From Trebonia sp963811335 (lineage in GTDB: Bacteria; Actinomycetota; Actinomycetes; Streptosporangiales; Streptosporangiaceae): DNA of 64,000 bases. The notes beneath the pieces are model-generated. The model saw only the letters and a program-made list of their open reading frames with translations, made no database searches and was not told the DNA's origin. The DNA lies in assembly GCA_963811335.1 (NCBI GenBank), contig CAWERB010000034.1:124001-188000 (forward strand). The letters are read 5' to 3'. This document shows, piece after piece, positions 53,812 to 64,000 of this stretch; within the stretch, counting starts at the first letter, position 1; each line of letters begins with the position of its first letter. The translations under genes and the position numbers were made by a program.

Positions 53812-54996
53812 TCACCCGCCCACATAAACCACCGCGCATGAACGGGGGCAGAGGCCTAAGCCTTGCATCAGCGAGATCGTCAGCTCCTCGACGGCGAGCA
53901 GCGGCGCCACGTTCAGCGTCACCCGTTCCCGGCACCGCATCACCGCCTGGATGCGGCGCAGCGTGGCCTCCGGCGTCGAGCCGTCGGCCAGCCGCCGCAC
54001 GTCATCGAGGTGATCGGCGTTGGCGAGCTCCACGTCGGCGCCGACCTGCGCCATGAGCACGTCGCGGTAGAAAGCGGCGAGCTCGAGCAGCGCGCTGTCC
54101 AGGGTGTCGCGCTTGACCCGGGTGGCCCGCGACTTCTGCCTGTCCTCCAGGTCCTTCATGGCGCCGGCCATGCCGCGCATCGCCTTGGCGATGCCCTTGC
54201 CCGTGGATCCCTCGCCGAAGGCCTGCCGCAGCGCCTCCCGCTCAGGCTCGTCGAGCTGCTCGGTCACCGACCTGGCCTCGTCCTCGGCGGTCTTGACCAG
54301 GGTGGCCGCCGCGGCGAGCGCGGGGCCGAGCGACGCGGACCGAACCGGCACCTGGAGCACGGCCTCGCGGCGCGCGGCCGCGGCCGGGTCCATCGCGAGC
54401 CGGCGGGCCCGGCCGACGTGCCCCTGCGCGGCCCGGGCGGCGGCGAGCGCCCGGTCGTAATCGATGCCGTCGCGTTCCGCGAGCACGCCGGCGACCGCGG
54501 ACGACGGCGGGACGCGGAGCGTCACCACCCGGCACCGGGACCTGATCGTGGTCACCAGGTCCTCGGCCGACGGCGCGCACAGCAGCCAGACGGTTCGCGG
54601 CACGGGCTCCTCGATGGCCTTGAGCAGCGCGTTGGCGGCGGCCTCGGTGCACCGGTCGGCGTCCTCGAACAGCACGACGAGCCAGCGGCCGCCCGACGGC
54701 GCGCCCGCCGCGCGCAGCACCAGTTCCCTGGTCTGCTTCACGCCGTAGGAAAGTCCCGCGGGGCGGACGAGCAGCAGGTCGGCGTGCGTGCCCGCGTGCA
54801 CCTGACGGCAGGAAGGGCACTCGCCGCAGCCGCCGTAGGGGCAGAGCAGCGCCGCGGCGAAGGCGCGCGCCGCGACCGACCGGCCGGAGCCAGGCGGGCC
54901 GGTGAACAGCCAGGCGTGCGTCATCGCCCCGGCCACGGCGCTCTTCAGCTGCGCGACGACCGCCTCCTGCCCGGCGAGCTCAGCGAAAACCGTCAC
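53812..54996 (-). CDS. holB: DNA polymerase III subunit delta'
   Basis: The 394 aa clamp-loader subunit has an N-terminal AAA+ fold with the degenerate P-loop TGPPGSGRS (Arg in place of Lys, so probably non-hydrolysing), zinc cysteines C52, C57, C60 and C63, FEDADRCTEAAANALLKAIEEP and TIRSRCR. The C-terminal collar domain is helical. GTG start at 54996 overlaps the tmk coding end by 17 bases, so the genes are co-transcribed. Confidence 0.94.
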   Translation of the reverse strand: MTVFAELAGQEAVVAQLKSAVAGAMTHAWLFTGPPGSGRSVAARAFAAALLCPYGGCGECPSCRQVHAGTHADLLLVRPAGLSYGVKQTRELVLRAAGAPSGGRWLVVLFEDADRCTEAAANALLKAIEEPVPRTVWLLCAPSAEDLVTTIRSRCRVVTLRVPPSSAVAGVLAERDGIDYDRALAAARAAQGHVGRARRLAMDPAAAARREAVLQVPVRSASLGPALAAAATLVKTAEDEARSVTEQLDEPEREALRQAFGEGSTGKGIAKAMRGMAGAMKDLEDRQKSRATRVKRDTLDSALLELAAFYRDVLMAQVGADVELANADHLDDVRRLADGSTPEATLRRIQAVMRCRERVTLNVAPLLAVEELTISLMQGLGLCPRSCAVVYVGG

Positions 54997-57185
54997 CGAC
55001 GCTCCACCGCTCCACGTCCGGCGCGTGATCGAGGACGACGGGGAAGGATCCGGTGTTCGCCTCGGTGGCGCGCGGTACCGGGTCGGGGAGTATCTCCCTG
55101 ATCCGGTCCCTGATCCGCTGGCCGATCTCGTCGGGCGGGAGGTTCGCGTCGATCACCAGGTAGCGGTCGGGCGCGGCGTGCGCCAGGTCGAGGAACCCGG
55201 TCCTGACCCGGCGGTGGAAGTCGACTGGTTCCGCCTCGAGCCGGTCGGCCGAGCGGGCCCGCCTGCTCAGCCCTGTCTCCGGGTCGATGTCGAGCAGCGA
55301 TGGTCAGGTCGGGCGCCCGTCCGTCGGTCGCCCAGCTGTTCAGCCGCGCGATGTCCGCGGTGGGCAGGCCGCGCCCCGCTCCCTGGTAGGCGAGCGAGGA
55401 GTCGGTGTACCGGTCGGTGATCACCACCGCGCCCCGCTCGAGCGCCGGGTCGATCACCTTGGCCACGTGCTCGGCCCGGTCGGCCGCGTACAGCAGGGCC
55501 TCGGCGTGCGCCGACATGCCGCCCTGCGCGGTGTCGAGGAGCACCGCGCGCAACCGCATCCCGATCTTCGTCGCGCCAGGCTCGTGCGTGGCCACCACGT
55601 CGTACCCCTGCTCGCGCAGCCAGATCGCCGTCAGCCTGGCCTGCGTGGTCTTGCCCGAGCCCTCGCCGCCCTCGAACGCGATGAACAGCCCGGCCGGGCC
55701 GGGCGCCGGCTGCCCCTCGGCGGGCGGCCCGGCAGGCACGCGCTTGAGCGGCTCGTCGCGGATCGCGGTCCACAGGTCCTCGAACAGCGGCACGCCCCTG
55801 CGGTCATCGAGGTGCCGGTAGGACTGCACGCCGACGAAGGCGACGAGCACTGCGGAGAGCAGCAGCAGCAGGTTGTCGCCCGGGGCGCCGTAGGTGATGT
55901 GCGCGATCTTGACCACGCCATTGTGTGAACCGTTCAGCGCGCCGATCGCCGCGGAGAAGCCGGTGGCGATGAACCCGGCGACCGCGATCACCATGAGCAG
56001 GATCGCCTGGATCGTCGACCCGAAGAACGCGAACACCCGCCCCCGGGTGTTGTCGTCCACTTCAAGGCCGACGATGGTGAACCCGGTCGGGTACGCGGTC
56101 CCGGATATGACACCCATGAGGAACACGGAGATAGTGACGACCGCCAGGTTCGGTACCAGCGCGATCAGGGCGAGCGGCACCGCGGACGCGGTCAGCATGA
56201 CGCCGAACAGCCGCCGCCGGGAGAAGTCGCCGAAGGGACGGGTACCGAACCCCATGCCGATCGCCAGGCCGATCAGGATCACCGCGAAGACCAGGCTGAA
56301 CCCGGCGGACCCGCCGTTCAGCGTGTACTGGATATAGGAGGGGGCCAGGCCGACCACCACCCCGGCCGCGCAGAACGCGCCGAGCATCCCGATCACCAGG
56401 CCGCGCACCACGGGCGTGTTCTTGATGAACCGCCAGCCCTCCCAGATGGCCTTGGCGGTGGACGGCACCGAGATGGCCTGCCGCTGCTCGCGCTTCCCGA
56501 TCTGCCGCAGGAAGTAAACGGTGATCGCGGAGATGAAGTAGGACGCGCCGTTGAAGTACAGCGCGAGGTCCACCTTGTTGGTGTGGAAGAACGGCCCCGC
56601 GTGCCCGAGCCCGGTCGCGATCCAGCCGAGCACGGCGAGCAGGATGGCCGCGAGCGGCGCGGTGCCGTACGTCATCAGCGTGCTGAGCTGGTTGGCCCGC
56701 TCCAGCTTGTCCTTGGGCACCAGGTTCGGGATGGTGGCCGCGGCCGCCGGGTTCCAGAACTGCGACGCGACCCCGGCGAGGAACTTCGCGACGAAGATCC
56801 AGGTCAGGTTCGGGAACCACGGGATCGAGATGAACAGCAGGCCGCGGATCACGTCGCCGACGATCATCGTGGTCCGCCGGTCGAACCGGTCGGCGAGCGC
56901 GCCCGCGATCGGCCCGAGCAGCAGCGCGGGCAGCAGGGTGACCACCCAGACGCCGCTGATCGACGACGTCTTCGCCAGGTTGCTGCCGTGCGTCACCGCC
57001 GGGGCGAGCGCGAGAAGCGCGAGGATGGACAGCCAGTCGCCCAGGCTGGACAGCGACAACGCGATCCACAGCGCGCGGAACGGCCTGATCGAGAGCACTC
57101 CGTCCCCCGAGCGCGCGCGCCTGGCCCGGCGGCTCGGGGGCGCCTCTCTCGGGCTGGCACTGCGGGGGGCAGAGCGGTGGGTCAC
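54980..57185 (-). CDS. tmk: MFS transporter-thymidylate kinase fusion (frameshifted)
   Basis: About 734 aa after removing one surplus base near 55300. The N-terminal about 440 residues form a 12-helix major-facilitator domain (FRALWIALSLSSLGDWLSIL, GALADRFDRRTTMIVGD). The C-terminal kinase domain phosphorylates dTMP: P-loop FEGGEGSGKTTQ, HEPGATKIGMRLR, ITDRYTDSSLAYQGAGRGL, then in the next frame LDIDPETGLSRRAR and a normal end (VERWSVGDGFR). This fusion is known from Streptomyces, where its transport role is unknown. tmk is essential, so the break is likely a sequence error. Confidence 0.92.
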
Positions 57186-57251
57186 GGCGTTAGGCTATCG
57201 ATTTCCTGCAGCCTGCCTGGTCACGACTGCTCGATCTGATTGTAGTTTTCG

Positions 57252-60202
57252 TCAGGTTTCTGAACTTTTGCGGGTCCGGGTCGTCTTCTTGGCCGCGGCG
57301 GGCTTGGCGGCGCCCCCCGTCGCCTTCTTCGCCGCGGTGGTTGTCTTCTTCGCCGTGGTCGTGGTCTTCGCGCCCGTAGTGCGGCGGGCGCGCGTCGACG
57401 GCGCCGCGTCCCGCCGGTCGGCGAGCAGCTGGGCGGCGCGTTCCAGGGTGAGCGTCGCCACCTCGTCGTCCTTACGCAGCGACGCGTTGGTCTCGCCGTC
57501 GGTCACGTACGGGCCGAACCGTCCGTCCTTGACCACCATCGGCTTTCCGCTCACCGGGTCGTTGCCCATCTCGCGCAGCGGCGGCGCGCGCGGCGGCCCG
57601 GCCGCGGCCGCGCGCCTTAGGCTCGGCGAGCAGGGCCCTGGCCTTGTCGAGGTCGATGGTGAACATCTCTTCCTCGCTGGCCAGCGACCGGCTCTCGCTG
57701 CCGTGCTTGACGTACGGGCCGTACCGGCCGTTCTGCACGGTGACCGGCTCACCGTCGACCTCGCCGAGGACCCGCGGCAGCGAGAGCAGCCGCAGCGCCT
57801 CGTCGAGCGTCACCGTGTCCAGGGTCATCGACTTGAGCAAGGAGGCGGTGCGCGGCTTGTCCTTGGCGCCCTCGGGCAGCACCTCGGTCACGTACGGCCC
57901 GTACCGCCCGGCCTTGGCGACCACCTCATGCCCGCTCACCGGGTCCGAGCCGAGCGGCTTGTCGCCGCTCGGCACGTTGAACAGCTCCTCCGCCTTCTCC
58001 GGCGTGAGCTCGTCGGGGGCCATGTCCTCGGGCACGTTGGCCCGCTGCTCGTCCCGCTCCAGGTAGGGCCCGTACCGCCCGACCCGGACCACGATGTCGG
58101 TGCCGGCCAGCGGGAAGGAGCTGACGTCCCGCGCGTCGATGTCGGTGATGTCGGAGACCAGGGCCTTGAGTCCGAGCCCTTCGCCCGAACGAGCGCGTGT
58201 CCCGCCCGCCACGGAGCCATTGCCCTGGTCGGCGTCGCCGAAGTAGAAGCGGCGCAGCCACGGCACCCGCTCCGCCTCGCCGCGCGCGATCTCGTCGAGC
58301 GCGTCCTCCATCTGCGCGGTGAACGCGTAGTCGACGAGCTGGCCGAAGTGCCGCTCGAGCAGCGTGATTACCGCGAACGCGAGGAAGGACGGCACGAGCG
58401 CCGTGCCCTTCTTGAAGACGTAGCCGCGGTCGAGGATCGTGCCGATGATGCTGGCGTAGGTGGACGGGCGGCCGATCTCCCGGTCTTCGAGCTCCTTGAC
58501 CAGTGACGCCTCGGTGTACCGGGCGGGTGCCCTCGTCGCGTGCTCGGCGGCGCCGAGCCGCAGCACGTTCAGCGCCTGCTCCTCGGCCAGCGCGGGCAGG
58601 CGGCGCTCCTCGTCGTCCCGCACGTCGGCCTGGTCGTCGGTGGACTCGACGTAGGCGCGCAGGAACCCGTAGAAGTTGATGACCTTGCCGGAAGCGGCGA
58701 ACTCGGTGGCGCGGACCCCGGCGGCGAACTCCGCCGCCGCGGCGGGCGCTTCCGCAGTCGTCGTCTCCCCGGGCGCCCGGCCCGGGGTGCCCTGCCACGC
58801 GGACCGACACGGACTCGCCCGTGGCGTCCTTCATCTGGCTGGCGACGGTGCGCTTCCAGACCAGGTCGTAAAGCCGCAGCTCGTCGGCGCGCAGCCCGGT
58901 GCGCTGCGCCTCGGCCGGGGTGCGGAACCGGTCGCCGGCCGGCCGGATCGCCTCGTGCGCCTCCTGGGCGTTCTTCACCTTGTTCGCGTAGGTACGCGGC
59001 GCGTCAGGTACGTACTCGGCGCCGTACAGCTCGCGGGCCTGGTTGCGGGCGGCGTCGATCGCGGTCTGCGACAGCGTGACCGAGTCGGTCCGCATGTAGG
59101 TGATGTAGCCGTTCTCGTAAAGCCGCTGCGCGACGGACATCGTGTACTTGGCGGAGAAGCCGAGCTTGCGGCTCGCCTCCTGCTGCAGCGTGGTAGTCCG
59201 GAACGGCGCGTAGGGCGAGCGGCGGTACGGCTTGCGCTCGACGCTCGAGACGCGGAAGGCGGCACCGGATTCCCGCTGCAGCCGGGCGGCGAGCGCCGCC
59301 GCCATGGCGCCGTCGAGGTGCAGGATCTCCTGCTTCGCACTGGCGTCGGCGCGCAGCTCTCCGGTTGGCGTGAAGTCGCGGCCGGTGGCGACCCGCTTGC
59401 CGTCGACCGCCTGGAGGGTCGCGGTGAACTGTGTCGGAGAATCCGGCAACCGTTCGGCGCCGTGGGTTTCCGTGGCGAAGTCGGCCTCAAGGTCCCAGTA
59501 GCTCGCCGAGCGGAACGCGATCCGCTCCCGCTCCCGGTCGACGATCAGGCGGGTGGCGACCGACTGGACGCGGCCCGCGGACAGCCGCGGCATGACCTTC
59601 TTCCACAGCACCGGGGAGACCTCGTAGCCGTACAGCCGGTCGAGGACGCGCCTGGTCTGGTAGGCGTCCACCTTGCCGTTGTTGAGCTCAGTCGGGTTCG
59701 CGATGGCGCGGGCGATCGCCTCGGGGGTGATCTCGTGGAAGACCATCCGCTTGGTCGGCACCTTCGGCTTGAGCTCTTCCTTCAGGTGCCAGGCGATGGC
59801 CTCGCCCTCGCGGTCCTCGTCAGTGGCGAGGTAGAGCTCGTCGGCGTCCTTGAGCAGCGCCTTGAGCTTGGAGACCTGCTGCTTCTTGTCGGCCGGCACG
59901 ACGTAGAGCGCCTGGAAGTCGTTGTCGACGTCGACGCCGAGCCGCGCCCAGGGCTCCGCGCGGTACTTCTCGGGGATTTCCGCCGCCTTGTCGGGCATGT
60001 CACGGATGTGGCCGATGCTCGACTCGACTACGTATCCCTTGCCGAGATAGCCGGCGATGGTCCGGGCCTTGGCCGGGGACTCGACGATCACCAGACGGGT
60101 GCCACTACCGTTGCCGGCCCCGTTCCTGCTGGCTGCCGCCCGGTTGTCGCCGTTCCCTGAGGCCGCCGCTGTCTTCCCCGCGGCCTTGCTTCTTGCTGGC
60201 AC
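57252..60202 (-). CDS. topA: DNA topoisomerase I (type IA), frameshifted twice
   Basis: 982 aa after removing two surplus bases near 58780 and 57600. It relaxes negative supercoils. TOPRIM motifs RLVIVESPAKARTI and ATDEDREGEAIAWH; active-site Tyr in ENGYITYMRTDSVT; GRPSTYASIIGTILDRGYV; four C-terminal repeat domains of the form GRYGPYV or GRFGPYV (for example LGSDPVSGHEVVAKAGRYGPYV in pieces) and a Lys-rich tail. GTG at 60202 is preceded by GGAA. Because topA is the essential type IA enzyme, two random inactivating mutations are implausible and assembly error is more likely. Confidence 0.94.
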
Positions 60203-60463
60203 GCTATTTCCAACCTCGCATCCGCGCCATGGCCCGTCACGCCAGGGCAGGCTCCCGGCCACGCACCGGCGTGGCGCCCACCGCATGTACCATACGCGGC
60301 GCCGCCACGAAATGCCCGTCCCTGCCGTTATCCCTGCAACCCGATTAGCCGTCCAGACTGTTCCCGTGGTGGCAAGTGCCACCGCGCGGTCCCGCGCAAT
60401 CCGCCGCGGAACTTGCCCGGTGCGGGCTTGCGCACTCGGTGAACGGAAGCACAATAAGAGGTA
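60203..60463. other. Divergent intergenic region topA/DUF5703
   Basis: These 261 bases contain the promoters of topA and the DUF5703 gene. No RNA gene or operator is recognised. An open frame continues upstream of topA through this gap, but its codon bias and the family start point to GTG 60202. Confidence 0.3.
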
Positions 60464-60697
60464 ATGGCCGAGTACGACTACCTCGTCTTGTACCTGCCGC
60501 GCGGCACATCTCGCGACGCCGCGCGGCGCATACTCACGGAGCACGCGGAGTACGGTTCGTGGGAACTCGCCCGGCTCCGGCTGTATGCCGACGGCAGCAG
60601 GAAGGCTACCCTCCGCCGTCGCATCATACGCGCCGTACGCACTTTTTTGCCCCCAGACGGCAGCCCGCAACCGAACTGGGGGAAACGGCCCGGCTAG
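60464..60697 (+). CDS. DUF5703 family small protein
   Basis: The 77 aa protein has the conserved pattern EYDYLVLYLPRGTSRDAARRIL and AEYGSWELARLRLYADGSRKATLRRRI, typical of DUF5703 proteins found next to M20 peptidases in actinobacteria. It is basic and soluble, of unknown function. AGAGG lies directly upstream of the ATG. The M20 peptidase converges from the right. Confidence 0.9.
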   Translation: MAEYDYLVLYLPRGTSRDAARRILTEHAEYGSWELARLRLYADGSRKATLRRRIIRAVRTFLPPDGSPQPNWGKRPG

Positions 60698-60719
60698 CGG
60701 TTTCCGGTCTTCTCGCAGC

Positions 60720-62045
60720 TCAGCAGGTGTCGAGGAGCCGGTCGATCACCCGCACGCCGAACTGGAGGGCGTCAAGCGGCACGCGCTCGTCGATGCCGTG
60801 GAACATGCCGGGGAAGTCAAGCTCCGGCGGCAGGCGCAGCGGGCTGAAGCCGAAGCAGCGGATGCCGAGCTTGGCGAACCACTTCGCGTCGGTCCCCGCC
60901 GACAGGCAGTACGGCGCCACGATGCCGTCGGGGTCCTCGGCGCGCAGCGCGGCGGACATCGCGTCCCACAGGTCGCCGTCCGCCGTGGTCTCCACCGCGA
61001 TGTCATGGTGGACGAACTCCCTGGTCACCGCCGAGCCGAGCAGCCGGTCGATCTCGGCGAAGAACTCCTCCGCCCGGCCGGGCAGGTACCGCCCGTCGAG
61101 CTCGCCGGTCGCGGTCTGCGGTATGACGTTGACCTTGTAGCCGGCGCTGAGCATCGTCGGGTTGGCGGTGTGCTGCGTGCTGGCGCCGATCATCTTGCTC
61201 ATCCCGCCGAGCTTGCCGATGACGCTCGCCGGGTCGTCGGCGTCGAACTCGGTGCCGAGCACCTCGCTCACCGCGTTGAGAAATTGCCTGGTCGCCTCGG
61301 GCAGCTGCGTCGGCCACTGGTGCCTGCCGACCCGCGCGAGCGCCTCGGCGAGCGCGGTCACCGCGTTGTCAGGATGGATCATCGAGCCGTGCCCGGCGGT
61401 GCCGTTGGCGGTCAGCCGCATCCAGGCCAGCCCCTTCTCCGCCGTCTGCACCGCGTAGACCCGCTGCTCACCCACGGGCACGCTGAACCCGCCGACCTCA
61501 CCGATCGCCTCGGTGACCCCCTCGAAGTACTCCGCGTGCTGCTCGATCAGGAACCTGGCGCCCCAGTTGCCGCCGGCCTCCTCGTCCGCGGTGAAGGCGA
61601 GCACCACGTCACGGGCCGGCTTACGGCCTTCTTTTATCCGCTGGCGCGCGACCGCGAGCATGATCGCGTCCATGTCCTTCATGTCGACCGCGCCGCGCCC
61701 CCAGACGCAGCCGTCGGCGATCTCCCCGCCGAACGGGTGCTGCCGCCAGTCCTTCGCGTTCGCCGGGACGACGTCCAGGTGGCCGTGGATGAGCAGCGCT
61801 GGTTTTGTCCTGTCTGCTCCCTCGATGCGGGTGACGAGGCTGGTCCGCTTCGGGTGCGACTCGAACACGTCGGGCGCAAGGCCCACCTCGCCAAGCAGCC
61901 CGGCGACGTACTCGGCGGCCTTTCGCTCACCTGGACCGGAGTGATCACCTGGATTCGTCGTATCGATCCTGATCAGGTCGCGGCAGATCGCCACGACCTC
62001 TTCTTCGGCCGCGCTCGGTACGTTGGCTGCCTGGTTCTCGGTCAT
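60720..62045 (-). CDS. M20/M25/M40 family zinc metallopeptidase
   Basis: The 441 aa cocatalytic metallo-hydrolase has metal ligands and catalytic residues in LLIHGHLDVVPA, GRGAVDMKDMDA, and FTADEEAGGNWGA, with the lid/dimerisation domain (GTAGHGSMIHPDNAV) and a C-terminal metal His in PGMFHGIDERVP. It would hydrolyse a dipeptide or N-acyl amino acid; the specific substrate is unknown. Cytosolic, no signal peptide. Confidence 0.93.
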   Translation of the reverse strand: MTENQAANVPSAAEEEVVAICRDLIRIDTTNPGDHSGPGERKAAEYVAGLLGEVGLAPDVFESHPKRTSLVTRIEGADRTKPALLIHGHLDVVPANAKDWRQHPFGGEIADGCVWGRGAVDMKDMDAIMLAVARQRIKEGRKPARDVVLAFTADEEAGGNWGARFLIEQHAEYFEGVTEAIGEVGGFSVPVGEQRVYAVQTAEKGLAWMRLTANGTAGHGSMIHPDNAVTALAEALARVGRHQWPTQLPEATRQFLNAVSEVLGTEFDADDPASVIGKLGGMSKMIGASTQHTANPTMLSAGYKVNVIPQTATGELDGRYLPGRAEEFFAEIDRLLGSAVTREFVHHDIAVETTADGDLWDAMSAALRAEDPDGIVAPYCLSAGTDAKWFAKLGIRCFGFSPLRLPPELDFPGMFHGIDERVPLDALQFGVRVIDRLLDTC

Positions 62046-62248
62046 CGTTCCATCGTGCCACCGGCCGCGCGGCTCGCGATCCGGCCCCCGGCGTTGGGAT
62101 GCGCGGGTGCCATCCCGTGTCGCGGCACGGCCTTGTGTCGCGGGCCTGTGTCACCGGCCTGTGTCACCGGAGCAACCAGAGCCGCAGATGGTTCGCCAAG
62201 GCCGCGGAGGTTTGCTAACCTATGGCAGCCGAGTTGATCGGCGCACCT

Positions 62249-62334
62249 GTCCGGGTGGCGGAATAGGCAGACGCGCTAGCTTGAGGTGCTAGTGGCCGGT
62301 GACGGCTGTGGGGGTTCAAGTCCCCCCTCGGACA
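62249..62334 (+). tRNA. tRNA-Leu (anticodon GAG)
   Basis: This is a class II tRNA with long variable arm: acceptor GTCCGGG/CTCGGAC, anticodon stem CTAGC/GCTAG with loop TTGAGGT (anticodon GAG, 62283-62285) reading CUC and CUU, T loop TTCAAGT, discriminator A. A serine recombinase gene lies 122 bp downstream. Confidence 0.96.
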
Positions 62335-62455
62335 CGTTAAATCCCCACGAGCCGCCGTTTGCGGGCATGCTCGATCGTCACCCGCGCTCAGCCTCCGGCC
62401 GCGGCGGGTGCTCTCTTTTGCTTGCCTGTTCGGGCCTCCTTTCGTGGTCTGGCTG

Positions 62456-63834
62456 TCAGCGGTTCTTGCCGACGGTGACGCGACAGCGTGTCGTGGCCGT
62501 CGGCGCGCAGGGTCCGGTCGCCGGGTCGTAGGTGAGGACGGTGCCGTCGGCGCGCAGCTGGTCGATCAGGTCCGCGACCTGGGCCGGGGCGGTGATGCCG
62601 GCCTGGCGTGCGCGGTCCGGCGTCCCGCTGCCGGCGAGGAGGATGGCGAGGGCTGCCAGGTGCGGCAGGACCTGGTCCTCGCGGACGTAGGTGCTCTTCG
62701 GCCGGACGGGGTCGGGGACGGCGGCGCTGGAGTAGCCGTGGCGGCACCGGTAGGCGGGCCTGCCGTTGGACCAGGCTGATTCCAGCCGCCGCCCGCACCG
62801 CCCGCACGCCAGCAGCCCGGCCAGCAGGTACCGGCGTGCCGCCGGCCCGGCCGGGCCCCGCGGCGCGGCCGCGTCCTGGGCTGCGATGAAGTCGGCCTCG
62901 CTGACCAGCGCCGCGTGCGCGGGATGCCTGGAGATGACCCAGCCCTCGGGCAGGTTCCACCGCTGCACCTGCTTGTGGCCGAGCCCGGTGTTGGCCGGGT
63001 CGACCAGGACCGCGTCGGACGGCTGCCGGTTCCACACCTGCCGGCCCGTGTACCGCGGGTTCGCCAGGATCGCGGCCACCGTCCGCAGCGTCCACGCCGC
63101 GCCCGTGCGGTGCGGGTTCCGGCCCGGGTCGGCCGCCGACGGGCACGGCACCTCGGCGTCGTTCAGCGCCCGGGTGATCCGCGCGGCGCTGTGCCCTGCC
63201 AGCCGCTGCGCGAACATCCACGCTGACGACTGGCGCCGTGTCGGGATCGGGTTCCAGCTTGTGCGCCCGCCGCCCCCAGGCCGCGTGCGCCTTGTTCGGG
63301 TGCGGCCCCGCGTCCCCGAGCCGGTACCCGTACGGCGGGCGCCCGCCGAGGTACCGGCCCTGCTCCAGGGTCTGCGCGGCCATCGCCGCCCGCACCCGCA
63401 CGCGGGTCCGGGCGATCTCGCGCTTGGACGACAAGCCCAGAGCGAGCATCGTCTCCTCGTGGTCCTCGGCGTGCCAGTCGACCCGCCCGCCCACCTCCGG
63501 CATCCACAACCCGATGCCGTAGTGCTCGAACAGCGGCGCCATCAGCGCGTACTGGCTGCCGTAGAACGCCCGCTCGTACTCCCCGATCACGATCGCGTCC
63601 CACCCCCGGTCCGGGTCGGCGAGCTGGCGACCAGGGCGGCGGCCTGCGGGCGCCGCGCCCACGGCAGCACCCGGCTCTGCCCCGAGTCGAAGAACTCCGC
63701 CACGATCACCCCGCGCCCGGCCACCAGCATCACCGCCTGCTGCAGCTGCCGGGCCCGCGAGGTCACCGGGTCCTGCCAGTCCTCGTCGAGACCCGCCCGT
63801 AGAACGCGAACCGCAGGCGCCCCCGGCCGCGCAT
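62456..63834 (-). CDS. Large serine recombinase (resolvase/invertase family), frameshifted three times
   Basis: About 459 aa after correction (missing bases near 63793 and 63636, one surplus base near 63228). The resolvase domain opens LRFAFYGRVSTEDWQDPVTSRARQLQ with the nucleophilic Ser in GRVST, then DAIVIGEYERAFYGSQ and VRAAMAAQTLEQGRYLGGRPPYGY. The recombinase domain is WMFAQRLAGHSAARITRAL and AILANPRYTGRQVWNRQ; a zinc ribbon follows (LACGRCGRRLESAW, YRCRHGY). These proteins integrate or excise mobile elements. Its 3' end faces tRNA-Leu. Confidence 0.85.
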
Positions 63835-63835
63835 C

Positions 63836-63961
63836 TCATCCCTGTCGGCCGGCCAGGCCCTCCGCCCACGCTGCCAGCGCATCCCCGTCCGCCCGCTGGC
63901 CGCCGGCGGCCATCATCTCTATCGGCGCCGCGCACATCCAGGCCACCTCCCCGGCACGCAT
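63836..63961 (-). CDS. Small ORF coupled upstream of the serine recombinase
   Basis: A 41 codon frame (MRAGEVAWMCAAPIEMMAAG at its start, AAWAEGLAGRQG at its end). Its stop codon lies one base before the recombinase start (TGAGATG), suggesting translational coupling. GAGGAG lies about 14 bases upstream of its ATG. It may be a short regulatory leader or a helper peptide. I recognise no family. The remaining 39 bases to the window edge are A/T-richer and may be its promoter. Confidence 0.4.
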   Translation of the reverse strand: MRAGEVAWMCAAPIEMMAAGGQRADGDALAAWAEGLAGRQG

Positions 63962-64000
63962 ATCAGGGAAAGCACTCCTCTTTCATAATCGTGGAACGAA

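Overview
This 64 kb window is chromosomal DNA of a very GC-rich Actinomycetota. Evidence for this is the strong GC bias at third codon positions, frequent GTG starts, a BldG/RsbW-type regulator pair, an F420-type PPOX oxidoreductase, an NDMA-dependent alcohol dehydrogenase, DUF5703 and DUF222-HNH proteins, and an MFS-thymidylate kinase fusion. Gene order matches two well known actinobacterial neighbourhoods. One is Streptomyces-like (helicase, bldG, anti-sigma, hppA, and topA-tmk-holB). The other is Mycobacterium-like (holin-family protein, ephE, marP, NUDIX, nth). The sequence alone does not fix the genus.

Layout. 0-2.6 kb: dnaX, SRP RNA and tRNA-Ser. 3-10.6 kb: a potassium-homeostasis block with two convergent KimA-like transporters, each ending in a USP-like and an OB-fold domain, followed by a KdpDE-like two-component system. 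10.7-15.2 kb: a DUF2231-Rieske membrane protein, a duplicated hairpin repeat, a stomatin/SPFH protein, an ABC ATPase and serB. 15.3-21.6 kb: the proton-pumping pyrophosphatase, anti-sigma/BldG switch and a DUF1998 helicase. 22.3-28.9 kb: envelope and repair genes (holin-like, epoxide hydrolase-like, DUF309, MarP protease, NUDIX, endonuclease III, alcohol dehydrogenase, methyltransferase). 29-36.8 kb: YbaK, a LysE/LysG pair, an ECF42-type sigma factor with its DGPF protein, a phosphoribosyltransferase, NUDIX, and a LigD split into polymerase and phosphoesterase-ligase genes. 36.9-39.7 kb: two tandem AIM24 proteins divergent from a YdjI-like SPFH protein; all carry zinc ribbons of identical spacing. 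39.8-51.3 kb: accessory and poorly characterised genes, including a DUF222-HNH element next to a truncated acetyltransferase. 51.3-62 kb: tRNA-Thr, an ECF sigma/anti-sigma pair, and the RicT-like, holB, tmk, topA housekeeping run with an M20 peptidase. 62.2-64 kb: tRNA-Leu followed by a serine recombinase, which looks like the edge of an integrated element.

Quality caveat. At least seventeen single-base frameshifts break otherwise well conserved genes, including essential ones (topA twice, tmk). Correcting the single bases restores full-length, multiple-of-three reading frames in every case. The simplest reading is residual indel error in the assembly rather than gene decay, so affected genes are reported as CDS with the break described.

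The most interesting candidate system is the AIM24-AIM24-SPFH zinc-ribbon cluster. Next are the KimA-USP-OB transporter pair with its KdpDE-like regulator and the repeated GCGTTAAG sites in the divergent promoter region.
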